Below, in pieces: positions 7,930 through 15,393 of a stretch of 28,990 bases of DNA. The notes below the pieces were generated by a model, which worked only from the letters and a program-made list of their open reading frames with translations, made no database searches and was not told the DNA's origin. Origin of the DNA: JACKLD01 sp049297695 (lineage in GTDB: Bacteria > Pseudomonadota > Alphaproteobacteria > UBA2136 > UBA6156); assembly GCA_049297695.1 (NCBI GenBank), contig JBAQUT010000023.1, forward strand, positions 1-28,990, written 5' to 3'. The number at the start of each line of letters is the position of its first letter. Positions within the stretch are counted from its first letter, which is position 1. Made by a program: the position numbers and the translations under genes.

Positions 7930-8091
7930 GTGCTGGATTCGTTGGGCTTTGAAGAGGTGTTGGTTGTGGTGGGGTTGGGGTTGCTGATGTTCAGCCCCGC
8001 CGAGGTGGCCCGCATGTTGAACCGTGTGTTGGTGTGGAAAACCACGGCCCAAAGCTGGGTGATGGGGATGTGGAAGGGGGCGCAGGAGTGA
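7930..8091 (+). CDS. tatB: Minimal TatB-like protein (53 aa)
   Basis: GTG at 7930 opens a frame of 53 codons ending at TGA 8089-8091, which overlaps the tatC ATG (TGATG). The protein begins MLDSLGFEEVLVVVGLGLLM, with a Glu at position 8 like the conserved Glu of TatB, then FSPAEVARML in place of the usual GP hinge and amphipathic helix. TatB forms the twin-arginine signal-peptide receptor with TatC. Usual TatB proteins are about 90-200 residues; this one lacks nearly all of the cytoplasmic helices. Position between tatA and tatC and the overlap with tatC support a real gene. No strong Shine-Dalgarno is visible, so coupling to tatA is likely. Confidence 0.75.
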   Translation: MLDSLGFEEVLVVVGLGLLMFSPAEVARMLNRVLVWKTTAQSWVMGMWKGAQE

Positions 8092-8795
8092 TGGACTTTA
8101 GAACCTGGTTACCCCATGTGGAGGCGATGCGGGGGCACCTGATACGGTGCGGGGTGGCGTGGGTGGTGGCGGCAGTTGGGGTGTTTGTGTTCAAAGAGGC
8201 GGTGCTGGAGGTGGTGTTGCGGCCGTTGCATGCGGCGGTGCCGGGAATTAATCTGCTGACCACGGGCGTGACCGATGTGTTTGCGGCGTATATTAAGCTG
8301 GCGGTGTGGGGCGGGTTGTTGCTGGCGGTGCCGGTGGTGTTGGTGGAGGTGTGGAGGTTCATCCGCCCCGCCTTATACCCTGCCGAACGGCGCTTGGTGG
8401 GCGGGTTGTTGCTGGCCGTGCCGGTGTTGAGCTGTGTGGGGATTTTGTTTGGTTGGTGGGTGTTGCTGCCGCCCATGTTGGCGTTTTTTTTGGGGTTTAC
8501 GGCGGAAGGCGTGGTGGCCATGCCGCGGCTGGCGGATTACATCAGCTTGCTGGTCAGCACCCTTGGGTTGCTGGCGGTGGCGTTTAACTTCCCCTTGCTG
8601 CTGGTGGGGTTGGTGCGGTTGGGGGTGGTGCAGGTGGCCACGCTGGCGGCCCAGCGGCGGGTGGTGCTGGTGGGGATGTTTGCCGTATCTGCCGTGGTAA
8701 CCCCCACTCCCGACCCGTTGAGCATGACGTTGCTGGCGGTGCCGTTGTATGTGTTGTTTGAGATTGCCTTACTGGTAGCCAAGCGTATGCGGTAA
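8091..8795 (+). CDS. tatC: Sec-independent translocase subunit TatC
   Basis: TatC is the polytopic core of the twin-arginine translocase and recognises the RR signal peptide. The product from ATG 8091 has 234 residues and starts MDFRTWLPHVEAMRGHLIR, matching the usual HLxELRxRLI N-terminal region; an upstream in-frame start at 8034 would add 19 residues over tatB and is not needed. Six hydrophobic segments are visible. Landmarks include LPVVLVEVWRFIRPALYPAERR in mildly altered form and VSAVVTPTPDPLSMTLLAVP near the C-terminus, where the family has the (I/V)TPPD motif. It ends with LLVAKRMR. It is the last gene of a compact tatABC cluster. Confidence 0.94.
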   Translation: MDFRTWLPHVEAMRGHLIRCGVAWVVAAVGVFVFKEAVLEVVLRPLHAAVPGINLLTTGVTDVFAAYIKLAVWGGLLLAVPVVLVEVWRFIRPALYPAERRLVGGLLLAVPVLSCVGILFGWWVLLPPMLAFFLGFTAEGVVAMPRLADYISLLVSTLGLLAVAFNFPLLLVGLVRLGVVQVATLAAQRRVVLVGMFAVSAVVTPTPDPLSMTLLAVPLYVLFEIALLVAKRMR

Positions 8796-8832
8796 GGCTT
8801 GCCATTTTGGCGGGTTTGGGCCATGGTGAGGC

Positions 8833-10101
8833 ATGCTTGATATCAAACTCATCCGCGAAAACCCTGCCATGCTGGATGCCCAGCTGGCCCGCCGCAACCA
8901 ACCTGCCCAGGCCGCTGCGCTTGTGAGGCTGGACGAACAGCGCCGTGCGTTGCAAACGCGACAGCAGGAGGTTCAGGCCAAACGCAACACCTTGAGCAAA
9001 AAGGTGGGTGAGCTGAAAGCCGCCAAGCAGGATGCCGACGCACTGATGGCCGAGGTGAAAGCCTTGGGCCCTGAAATGGAGCATTTGGCCTTTGAAGAAA
9101 AGCAATTAGCCGACAAGCTGGACGACATGCTGGCGCGGATTGCGAACTTCCCCGCCGAAGATGTTCCGGCCGGGGCGGATGAACACGACAACCAAGAGGT
9201 TGCCCGTTGGGGTACGCCCCGCACGTTTGATTTTAAGGTGCGCGAGCATGACGACCTTGTGGCGGCGTTAGGCCTGTTGGATTTGCCCACGGCGGCCAAG
9301 ATTGCGGGCGCGCGGTTCAGCTGGTTGAAAGGCAATTTGGCACGGTTGGAACGGGCCATTGCGCAGTTCTTTTTGGATGAATTAACTGCCAAAGGCTTTT
9401 TGGAATGCCGCGTGCCGTATTTGGTGAACGAGGCTGCGGCGTATGGTACGGGGAATTTGCCGAAGTTTAAGGAAGATTTGTTCCAAACCACCGACGGGCG
9501 CTGGCTGATACCCACCAGCGAAGTGCCGTTGACCAACGTGGTGGCGGATAAGATTGTGCAGCCGGAAGATTTGCCGTTGCGCATGACGGCGTGGACGCCG
9601 TGCTTCCGCAGCGAGGCGGGCAGCAGCGGGAAAGATACTAAGGGGTTGATACGCCAGCACCAGTTTGACAAGGTGGAGATGGTGATTATTTCTAAACCCG
9701 AGGAGAGCGAGGCGGAACACCAGCGTATGCTGGCCTGTGCCCAAAGCCATTTGGAAAAACTGAAGCTGCCGTACCGTACCATCGTGTTATGCACGGGCGA
9801 TATGGGGTTTGCCAGCCGCAAGACCTACGACATTGAAGTGTGGATACCCAGCCAAAACACCTACCGCGAGATTAGCAGTTGCAGCAACTGCGGGGATTTT
9901 CAGGCCCGCCGCATGAAGGCCCGCATGAAAACGGCCGACGGCAACGTGTTTGTGCACACCCTGAACGGCAGCGGTTTGGCCGTGGGCCGCACGTTGGTAG
10001 CCATTTTGGAGAATTACCAGAATGCGGACGGGACGGTGACGATCCCCGATGTGTTGCAGCCTTACATGGGCGGGGTGACCAAGCTTGAGGCTTTGACGTA
10101 G
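8833..10101 (+). CDS. serS: Seryl-tRNA synthetase (SerRS)
   Basis: This class II synthetase charges tRNA-Ser and, in organisms that use it, tRNA-Sec. The 422-residue product has the standard plan: an N-terminal long antiparallel coiled coil (about 25-100, rich in Gln, Lys and Glu) that grips the tRNA variable arm, then the catalytic core. Motif 2 is visible as CFRSEAGSSGKDTKGLIRQ, followed by HQFDKVE, and motif 3 as NGSGLAVGRTLVAILE. TSEVPLTN, which contacts serine, is present. serS next to tat genes and pcm is a familiar alphaproteobacterial arrangement; the surE gene often found between serS and pcm is absent here. Confidence 0.97.
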   Translation: MLDIKLIRENPAMLDAQLARRNQPAQAAALVRLDEQRRALQTRQQEVQAKRNTLSKKVGELKAAKQDADALMAEVKALGPEMEHLAFEEKQLADKLDDMLARIANFPAEDVPAGADEHDNQEVARWGTPRTFDFKVREHDDLVAALGLLDLPTAAKIAGARFSWLKGNLARLERAIAQFFLDELTAKGFLECRVPYLVNEAAAYGTGNLPKFKEDLFQTTDGRWLIPTSEVPLTNVVADKIVQPEDLPLRMTAWTPCFRSEAGSSGKDTKGLIRQHQFDKVEMVIISKPEESEAEHQRMLACAQSHLEKLKLPYRTIVLCTGDMGFASRKTYDIEVWIPSQNTYREISSCSNCGDFQARRMKARMKTADGNVFVHTLNGSGLAVGRTLVAILENYQNADGTVTIPDVLQPYMGGVTKLEALT

Positions 10102-10133
10102 GTATTTCTGCGAAATAGGGGTTGAATACCTAC
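10098..10133. repeat. 9-bp inverted repeat across the serS stop
   Basis: GTAGGTATT (10098-10106) is an exact reverse complement of AATACCTAC (10125-10133), with 18 bases between. A competing perfect hairpin, TATTTC-TGC-GAAATA (10103-10117), shares bases 10103-10106. The two folds cannot form together. There is no T-tract, so this is not a standard terminator. It lies between serS and pcm. Confidence 0.55.
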
Positions 10134-10150
10134 CTAAGAGATTGTGTGCC

Positions 10151-10819
10151 ATGCTGCCTAAAAACCTAACCCCCAACGCCACCCGGATGCGCCGCATGAT
10201 GGATGCCGTGCGGGCGCGGGGCGTGGAGGATGCGCGGGTGTTGGAAGCCTTGGCGCGAGTGCCCCGTGAATTGTTTGTAAGCCGTGCGTTGGCGGTGGAT
10301 GCCTATGACGATGTGACATTGCCTATTGGCGAACAGCAAACTATTTCCATGCCCAGCGTGGTGGGGTTTATGACCCAGAGTTTGGGATTGAAAGGCACCG
10401 AGAAAGTGTTGGAGATTGGCACGGGGTGTGGGTATCAAACGGCTTTGTTGTGCCGTTTGGCGCGGCGTGTTTATACCATTGAGCGCTTGGACCGGTTGAG
10501 CAAAACCGCCCAAGAGCGGTTAACCCACATGGGGCATACCAACTTTGTGGCCATGGTGGGTGATGGCACGCTGGGGTGGCCCGCCCAAGCGCCGTTTGAA
10601 GCCATTATGGTGACGGCGGCGGGGCCGAAGGTGCCTCCTGCCTTGGTGGCCCAATTGGCGGTGGGCGGGCGGTTGGTGATACCTGTGGGGCCCACCGAAA
10701 CTGACCAGCGCTTATTGCGGATAACCAAAACCAGCGACACCAGCACGCGGGAAGAGGTGTTGGGGAAAGTTGTATTTGTGCCCTTGGTGGGGGTTCAAGG
10801 GGTTGCTGCCAGCAAGTGA
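10151..10819 (+). CDS. pcm: Protein-L-isoaspartate O-methyltransferase
   Basis: Pcm uses S-adenosylmethionine to methylate isoaspartyl residues formed by protein ageing, starting their repair. From ATG 10151 the product has 222 residues, the usual size. The N-terminal part has RVPRELFV and the family signature LPIGEQQTISMPSVVGFMTQ. SAM-binding motif I is VLEIGTGCGYQTALL near residues 85-100, followed by the acidic VYTIERL strand. The C-terminal VPLVGVQG matches the usual VPL(V/R)GxxG end. ATG 10151 is preferred over TTG 10142 because AAGAGA at 10135-10140 gives better spacing. Confidence 0.95.
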   Translation: MLPKNLTPNATRMRRMMDAVRARGVEDARVLEALARVPRELFVSRALAVDAYDDVTLPIGEQQTISMPSVVGFMTQSLGLKGTEKVLEIGTGCGYQTALLCRLARRVYTIERLDRLSKTAQERLTHMGHTNFVAMVGDGTLGWPAQAPFEAIMVTAAGPKVPPALVAQLAVGGRLVIPVGPTETDQRLLRITKTSDTSTREEVLGKVVFVPLVGVQGVAASK

Positions 10820-10903
10820 TTTGTTGCCGTTTCATCATAGACGGTGATGTGTGTTGGTGCAGAGAGATTGAGTGAGGATGGGTTTTGCCGTATACAGCTG
10901 GGT

Positions 10904-11482
10904 ATGAATATTCATGAGCGTGTAACCTGTTGGGTGAACCGAGACGATGCCGAGCGTCGGTTGGGCATTGTGGCGTTGGCGGAAGGAGTTTTGAGGGCTT
11001 TTAACCCGCAGGTGATGTTGGTGCCTATGGCCATTTTGAAGCCCAGCAAAGTGTGGCGGTATGTGGTGATTGCCACCGTGGGGAGTGTGCTGGGGGCAGG
11101 TATTGCCTACGTTGTGGGGTGGGTGTTGTGGTTAACCTTGGGGCAAGGGTTTGTGATGGCGATGGGGGTGGAAGGTGCCGTGGAAGGAATCCAACACGCG
11201 GTGCAAAGTGTGGATGTGACTACGGTGTTGGTGGCGGGGTTATCGCCGTTGCCGTTTAAAGTGGTAGCGTTGGGGTTGGGGGTGTTTCAGGCCCATGCCA
11301 TACAAATGTTTGTGGCGGCGTTGATTGCCCGTGGTGCCCGGTTTGTGTTGATGGGATGGTTGGTGTGGCGCCACGGCCCCACCATGAAGCCCTGGATTGA
11401 GCAAAAGTTTGATGCGTTGACCATGTTGATGGCTTTGGCCTTGTTGTTTGTGTTGGTTGTGATTAAAATACTGGCAATGTAA
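10904..11482 (+). CDS. VTT-domain (YqaA/DedA-like) membrane protein
   Basis: The 192-residue product resembles the YqaA branch of the SNARE-associated/VTT (DedA-like) membrane protein superfamily. Visible landmarks are ALAEG near the start, MLVPMAILKPSKVWRY, an ASVLGA-like glycine-rich helix (GSVLGAGIAYVVGW), LVAGLSPLPFKVVALGLGVF (the F/Y-x-P-x-P-x-K motif region), and SRGARF-like ARGARFVLMGWLVWRHGP. Four or more hydrophobic segments place it in the inner membrane. DedA-related proteins include undecaprenyl-phosphate and phospholipid transporters; no specific substrate can be assigned here. ATG 10904 is chosen because the protein then begins about where family members begin; upstream in-frame GTG 10844 or ATG 10847 would add about 20 unsupported residues. 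Confidence 0.82.
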   Translation: MNIHERVTCWVNRDDAERRLGIVALAEGVLRAFNPQVMLVPMAILKPSKVWRYVVIATVGSVLGAGIAYVVGWVLWLTLGQGFVMAMGVEGAVEGIQHAVQSVDVTTVLVAGLSPLPFKVVALGLGVFQAHAIQMFVAALIARGARFVLMGWLVWRHGPTMKPWIEQKFDALTMLMALALLFVLVVIKILAM

Positions 11483-11495
11483 GGGAGTGATGGAC

Positions 11496-12902
11496 ATGAT
11501 GCGTATTGGCTTGGTGGGATTGGGTTTGACGATGGCAGGGTGTGCCATGCAGGCACCTGCGCCTGTAACAAGCGGTTACGGCCAGCCTACGGCGGTGGTG
11601 GCGCAAACCGAGCCTGCCTACCAAACCGTGGAGCCTGCGGCGGGGCCTGTAGCCCAAGTAAGCCAGCAAACCAAGATTGCGGCCGGTGTGCCCAGCAGCG
11701 CGCCGCGTATTACGTTGCCAACCCCTAGCATTTTGGGAGATATGGGGCGGAGCATCAAGCCCGCCGCCGCGCCCAAAACTGGATGGTACAGCTACCAGTT
11801 GCAGCGGGGGGATACGATTTACCGGTTATCCCGCGAATTTAACGCTAGCCCCGAAGCTATTTTGAAAGCCAACGGTATGGCCAGTGCGGGAGATATGACC
11901 GAAGGGCAGGTGGTGATGGTGCCTGTGGGGATTGGCCGTTTTGCCAAGGCGGGCACTGTGCCCGTGGTGCCTGTAGTTGCTACCCAAGCTGTAGAAACAC
12001 CCGTGAACGATGTGGCTGCGGTGGAGCCTGCGGCGGCCCCTGTGGCGAGCAATGTTGTGAGTGGCCCTAGCGGAACGCGGTACAGTTTGACGCGTCATGA
12101 AACCGTGGCCAGTAAAGGCCAAACCGTGCAGATGGCTAGCAAAGCCGCACCGAGCATGGTGGAAGAAGATTTGGTGAAGGTGGAGCCTGCCGCAGGCCCC
12201 ACCCAAGCCGTGACCGTGGCCACCCAAACGGGGGATGTTCAAGTGACCATGCACACCGTGCAGGCGGGTGAAACGGTGTACCGGATTGCCCAGAAGTATG
12301 GAGCATCCGTGTTGGATATTATGAACGCCAACGATTTGGAAACTCCCCAAGCCTTGAAAGCAGGGATGGCGATTAAGGTGCCATTTAACAAAGGTACAAA
12401 GCCTACGGCCGCGACCGAACCTGTGGCGGATGAGGGTGTGAAAGTAGCCAGTATGAAGCCCAGCACCGTGACCGATGTGAAGGCCGACTTGTACAAAGGC
12501 AAAGTGGATGCCGCCGCCGCCCGCGCCAAAGGCATGGTGTGGCCTGTGCGGGGCGAAGTGACCAACCGTTTTGGCAGCGAAGGTGCGGGAGTGAGCCAAA
12601 CGGGGATTAACATTAAAGTGCCCGCCAACACGCCGGTGATAGCATCCGACGCGGGCACCGTGGTATACGCCGACAATGCCTTGAAAAACTATGGGAACCT
12701 TGTGCTGCTGCGCCACAGCAACGGCACCGTAACCGCCTACGCCCACAACAACGCGTTGTTGGTGGCCAAGGGGGAGAGGGTGAAGAAAGGTCAGACCATT
12801 GCGCTTTCCGGCAACACCGGGAACGTGAAAGAGGCCATGTTGCACTTTGAAGTGCGGCGCGATGCACGGGCGGTTGACCCGATGAGTGTGTTGCCGCGGT
12901 AA
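11496..12902 (+). CDS. nlpD: NlpD-like lipoprotein with LysM and degenerate LytM domain
   Basis: This is probably an outer-membrane lipoprotein that activates septal amidases. The N-terminus MMRIGLVGLGLTMAGC ends in a lipobox. Two LysM domains are seen, at about 97-146 and 252-300 (HTVQAGETVYRIAQKYG), joined by Ala/Pro/Val-rich linkers, with an M23/LytM domain at about 346-468. In that domain the expected zinc ligands are partly lost: the HxGxD site reads QTGIN and the HxH site reads MLH, while YAHNN and LHFEVR remain. This is the pattern of NlpD/EnvC, which activate amidases rather than cut peptidoglycan. ATG 11496 is chosen because GGGAG lies 8 bases upstream; GTG 11487 and ATG 11490 are too close to it. 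Confidence 0.86.
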   Translation: MMRIGLVGLGLTMAGCAMQAPAPVTSGYGQPTAVVAQTEPAYQTVEPAAGPVAQVSQQTKIAAGVPSSAPRITLPTPSILGDMGRSIKPAAAPKTGWYSYQLQRGDTIYRLSREFNASPEAILKANGMASAGDMTEGQVVMVPVGIGRFAKAGTVPVVPVVATQAVETPVNDVAAVEPAAAPVASNVVSGPSGTRYSLTRHETVASKGQTVQMASKAAPSMVEEDLVKVEPAAGPTQAVTVATQTGDVQVTMHTVQAGETVYRIAQKYGASVLDIMNANDLETPQALKAGMAIKVPFNKGTKPTAATEPVADEGVKVASMKPSTVTDVKADLYKGKVDAAAARAKGMVWPVRGEVTNRFGSEGAGVSQTGINIKVPANTPVIASDAGTVVYADNALKNYGNLVLLRHSNGTVTAYAHNNALLVAKGERVKKGQTIALSGNTGNVKEAMLHFEVRRDARAVDPMSVLPR

Positions 12903-12959
12903 GGAATTTCTCTGCGTTATACTCCAAAATACATGGCGCACTGCACCATAGGGGGCTGG

Positions 12960-12985
12960 CCTTATGCCGTGGGGCGGGTATAAGG
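12960..12985 (+). promoter_or_regulatory. Hairpin in the maeB leader
   Basis: CCTTATGCC (12960-12968) pairs with GGTATAAGG (12977-12985) in a 9-bp stem with one G-U pair and an 8-base loop, 21 bases before the maeB ATG. No T-tract follows. It may shape the maeB leader or be the hairpin of a weak terminator for the NlpD-like gene. Confidence 0.4.
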
Positions 12986-13006
12986 GATGGGTAACGAAAG
13001 ATTGAG

Positions 13007-15301
13007 ATGATGACACCCAAACCGACCTCGGCCAAACCTGTGACGGAAGAATCCGCCGCCTTGCATTACCATGCCCAGCCCCGTGCCGGTAAAATTGAGG
13101 TTGTGGCCACCAAGCCGCTCACCACGCAGGAAGACCTGAGTTTGGGCTACACTCCTGGGGTGGCCGAGGTGTGCTTGGCGGTGCGAGATAACCCAGAATC
13201 GGCCAACCGTTACACCAGCAAGGCCAACCTTGTGGCGGTAATAACCAACGGAACCGCCGTGCTGGGATTGGGGAACATTGGCCCCTTGGCCGCCAAGCCT
13301 GTGATGGAAGGCAAGGCCGTACTGTTTAAAAAATTTGCGGGCATTGATGTGTTCGATTTGGAAGTGGCGGAGAACGACCCCGACGCCTTTGTGGAAACCG
13401 TGGTGCGGTTGGCCCCTACTTTTGGCGGGATTAACTTGGAAGACATTAAAGCCCCCGAATGTTTTGAGATTGAGCGGAAATTGCGGGAGCGTTTAAGCAT
13501 CCCCGTGCTGCACGACGACCAGCATGGTACGGCGATTATTGTGCTGGCGGCGTTTATCAACGCCTTGCATGTGGCGGGCAAAAAAGTAAGTGATGTGAAG
13601 ATTGTGTGCAGCGGGGCAGGGGCCGCAGGCTTGGCGTGCATGAAACTGCTGGTGGAGTACGGTGTGCCCCGCGCCCATATTACGTTGGTGGATGTGGACG
13701 GGGTGATTCATGCCGACCGCCCCAACTTGCACGAAAGCCATGTGCCCTTTGCCCACGCAACCAAAGCCCGCACGATGGCCGAGGCTTTGGTGGGGGCGGA
13801 TGTGTGTGTGGGGGTTTCGGCGGCAGGAGTGATTAAGCCCGAGATGCTGAAAGGCATGGCGCCCAAGCCGATTATCTTCGCCATGGCCAACCCCACGCCC
13901 GAGATTATGCCGGATGTGGCGCGGGCGGCGCGGCCGGATGCGATTATCGGCACGGGGCGGAGCGACTTCCCCAACCAGATTAACAACGTGCTGGGGTTTC
14001 CGTATCTGTTTCGGGGTGCCTTGGATTGCGGGGCGACCGATTTTAATACGGCCATGAAAGTGGCGGCCGCCCAAGCCTTGGCCGAGCTGGCCCGCAAGGA
14101 AGCCGAGCCCGGTTTGGTAACGGCCTACAAAGGCCAAACCTTGAAGTTTGGACCCGAGTATTTGATACCCAAACCGTTTGACAGCCGTTTGCTAGCGGCC
14201 ATTGCCCCTGCCGTGGCCAAGGCCGCCATGGAGGCGGGCATTGCCACGCGCCCCATTGTGGATGTGGAGGCCTATGCCGTGAGTTTGCGGGATACCGTGG
14301 ACCAATCGTTCCGCATTATGCGCCAAGTGTACCAGCAGGCCCGCACCAATCATGCGGCCAGCCCCAAGCGCATTGTGTACCCTGAAGGCGAAGACCACCG
14401 TATTTTGCAAACCGCCCAGCAAGTGGTGGCGGAAGGCTTGGCCCACCCCGTACTGTTGGGGCGCCCCGCCATTGTGGAAGCGGCCATGAAAGAGTTGGGG
14501 TTGAGCATGCAGGAAGGTCGGGACTTCACCCTGATAAACCCCCAAACCGACGATGCCCAACATCAGGCGTTTGTGAAGGAATATTATAACATCCGGAAGC
14601 GTGATGGTGTGGGCGTGGCGGAAGCCGCAGTACACATGCGCAGCCGCTGGATGGTGTACGGCTGCATGATGGTGCGCAACGGCATGGCCGATGCCTTGGT
14701 GGCTGGGGTGAGCGGGCGGTTTTACCGGTTTTTATCCGCCGCCGCGCACATTGTGAACGACACGCCCGACACCAGCCACATTTACGCGTTGAACCTGGTG
14801 ATGGGGAAAGACAAACTTTTGTTTTTAACCGACACTCACGTGCAGCTGAACCCCACGCCCGAACAGCTCTCTGAAATGACGGCCTTGGCCGCCACGGCCA
14901 TGCAACGGTTTGGAGTGGAGCCGAAGGCGGCGTTGCTGTCGTACAGCAATTTCGGTTCATCCCGCCACCCGCAGGCCATGAAGATGCAGCAGGCCGTGCA
15001 GCTGATACGCCAGCAGCACCCGCACCTGATGGTGGAAGGTGAAATGCAGGCCGATGCGGCGTTGAACATGGACATCATGCGGCGGGTATTTCCCACCAGC
15101 GCGTTGGATGCCCCTGCCAACCTGCTGGTGTTCCCTGATGTGGACAGCGCCAACATCGCCTTCAACATGTTCCGCATGGTGGTGCCGGAAGCCGAGTACA
15201 TTGGCCCGATGTTGTTGGGGATGAAAAAGCCGATTCACATCCTCTCGGTGGATGCGCCTGTGCGGCGGATTGTGAATGTGAGCGCGCTGGCCGTAAGCTA
15301 A
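13007..15301 (+). CDS. maeB: NADP-type malic enzyme with phosphotransacetylase-like domain
   Basis: The protein oxidatively decarboxylates malate to pyruvate, producing NAD(P)H, at the gluconeogenic/TCA branch point. The 764-residue length is that of the large bacterial MaeB fusion. The malic enzyme part (about 1-430) shows LGYTPGVAEVC, VITNGTAVLGLGNIGPLA, VLHDDQHGTAI and the dinucleotide site IVCSGAGAAGLA. The C-terminal half (about 450-764) is phosphotransacetylase-like, with YPEGEDHRILQTA, MVRNGMADALVAGV and SNFGSS, and in E. coli MaeB mediates acetyl-CoA regulation rather than catalysis. ATG 13007 and ATG 13010 are adjacent; either is possible. Nothing is truncated. Confidence 0.96.
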   Translation: MMTPKPTSAKPVTEESAALHYHAQPRAGKIEVVATKPLTTQEDLSLGYTPGVAEVCLAVRDNPESANRYTSKANLVAVITNGTAVLGLGNIGPLAAKPVMEGKAVLFKKFAGIDVFDLEVAENDPDAFVETVVRLAPTFGGINLEDIKAPECFEIERKLRERLSIPVLHDDQHGTAIIVLAAFINALHVAGKKVSDVKIVCSGAGAAGLACMKLLVEYGVPRAHITLVDVDGVIHADRPNLHESHVPFAHATKARTMAEALVGADVCVGVSAAGVIKPEMLKGMAPKPIIFAMANPTPEIMPDVARAARPDAIIGTGRSDFPNQINNVLGFPYLFRGALDCGATDFNTAMKVAAAQALAELARKEAEPGLVTAYKGQTLKFGPEYLIPKPFDSRLLAAIAPAVAKAAMEAGIATRPIVDVEAYAVSLRDTVDQSFRIMRQVYQQARTNHAASPKRIVYPEGEDHRILQTAQQVVAEGLAHPVLLGRPAIVEAAMKELGLSMQEGRDFTLINPQTDDAQHQAFVKEYYNIRKRDGVGVAEAAVHMRSRWMVYGCMMVRNGMADALVAGVSGRFYRFLSAAAHIVNDTPDTSHIYALNLVMGKDKLLFLTDTHVQLNPTPEQLSEMTALAATAMQRFGVEPKAALLSYSNFGSSRHPQAMKMQQAVQLIRQQHPHLMVEGEMQADAALNMDIMRRVFPTSALDAPANLLVFPDVDSANIAFNMFRMVVPEAEYIGPMLLGMKKPIHILSVDAPVRRIVNVSALAVS

Positions 15302-15317
15302 GAGCGTGCATGTAGGG

Positions 15318-15339
15318 GCAGGGGGGCAACACCCCTTGC
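15318..15339 (+). terminator. Possible weak terminator after maeB
   Basis: GCAGGGG (15318-15324) can pair with CCCCTTGC (15332-15339) with one bulged T. The hairpin starts 17 bases after the maeB stop. It is followed by TAAAATT rather than a T-run, so intrinsic termination would be weak. The 92-base maeB-mgtE interval shows no recognisable magnesium riboswitch. Confidence 0.35.
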
Positions 15340-15393
15340 TAAAATTGCCTGCGCGGGGTTGAGGGTTGGGGCGGGGTGCGTCACAACTAGGGT

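Noticed and set aside
8034..8090. Upstream start for tatC giving 19 extra residues
   Set aside because: The extension overlaps tatB and does not resemble TatC; the ATG at 8091 matches the family N-terminus.
11826..13016. 396-codon antisense open frame over the NlpD-like gene
   Set aside because: Low-complexity His/Gly/Arg composition, no ribosome-binding site of note, and a well-supported gene on the other strand.
15302..15393. Possible magnesium riboswitch before mgtE
   Set aside because: The interval is only 92 bases and shows no M-box or mgtA-type conserved elements; the one hairpin is better read as a weak terminator.
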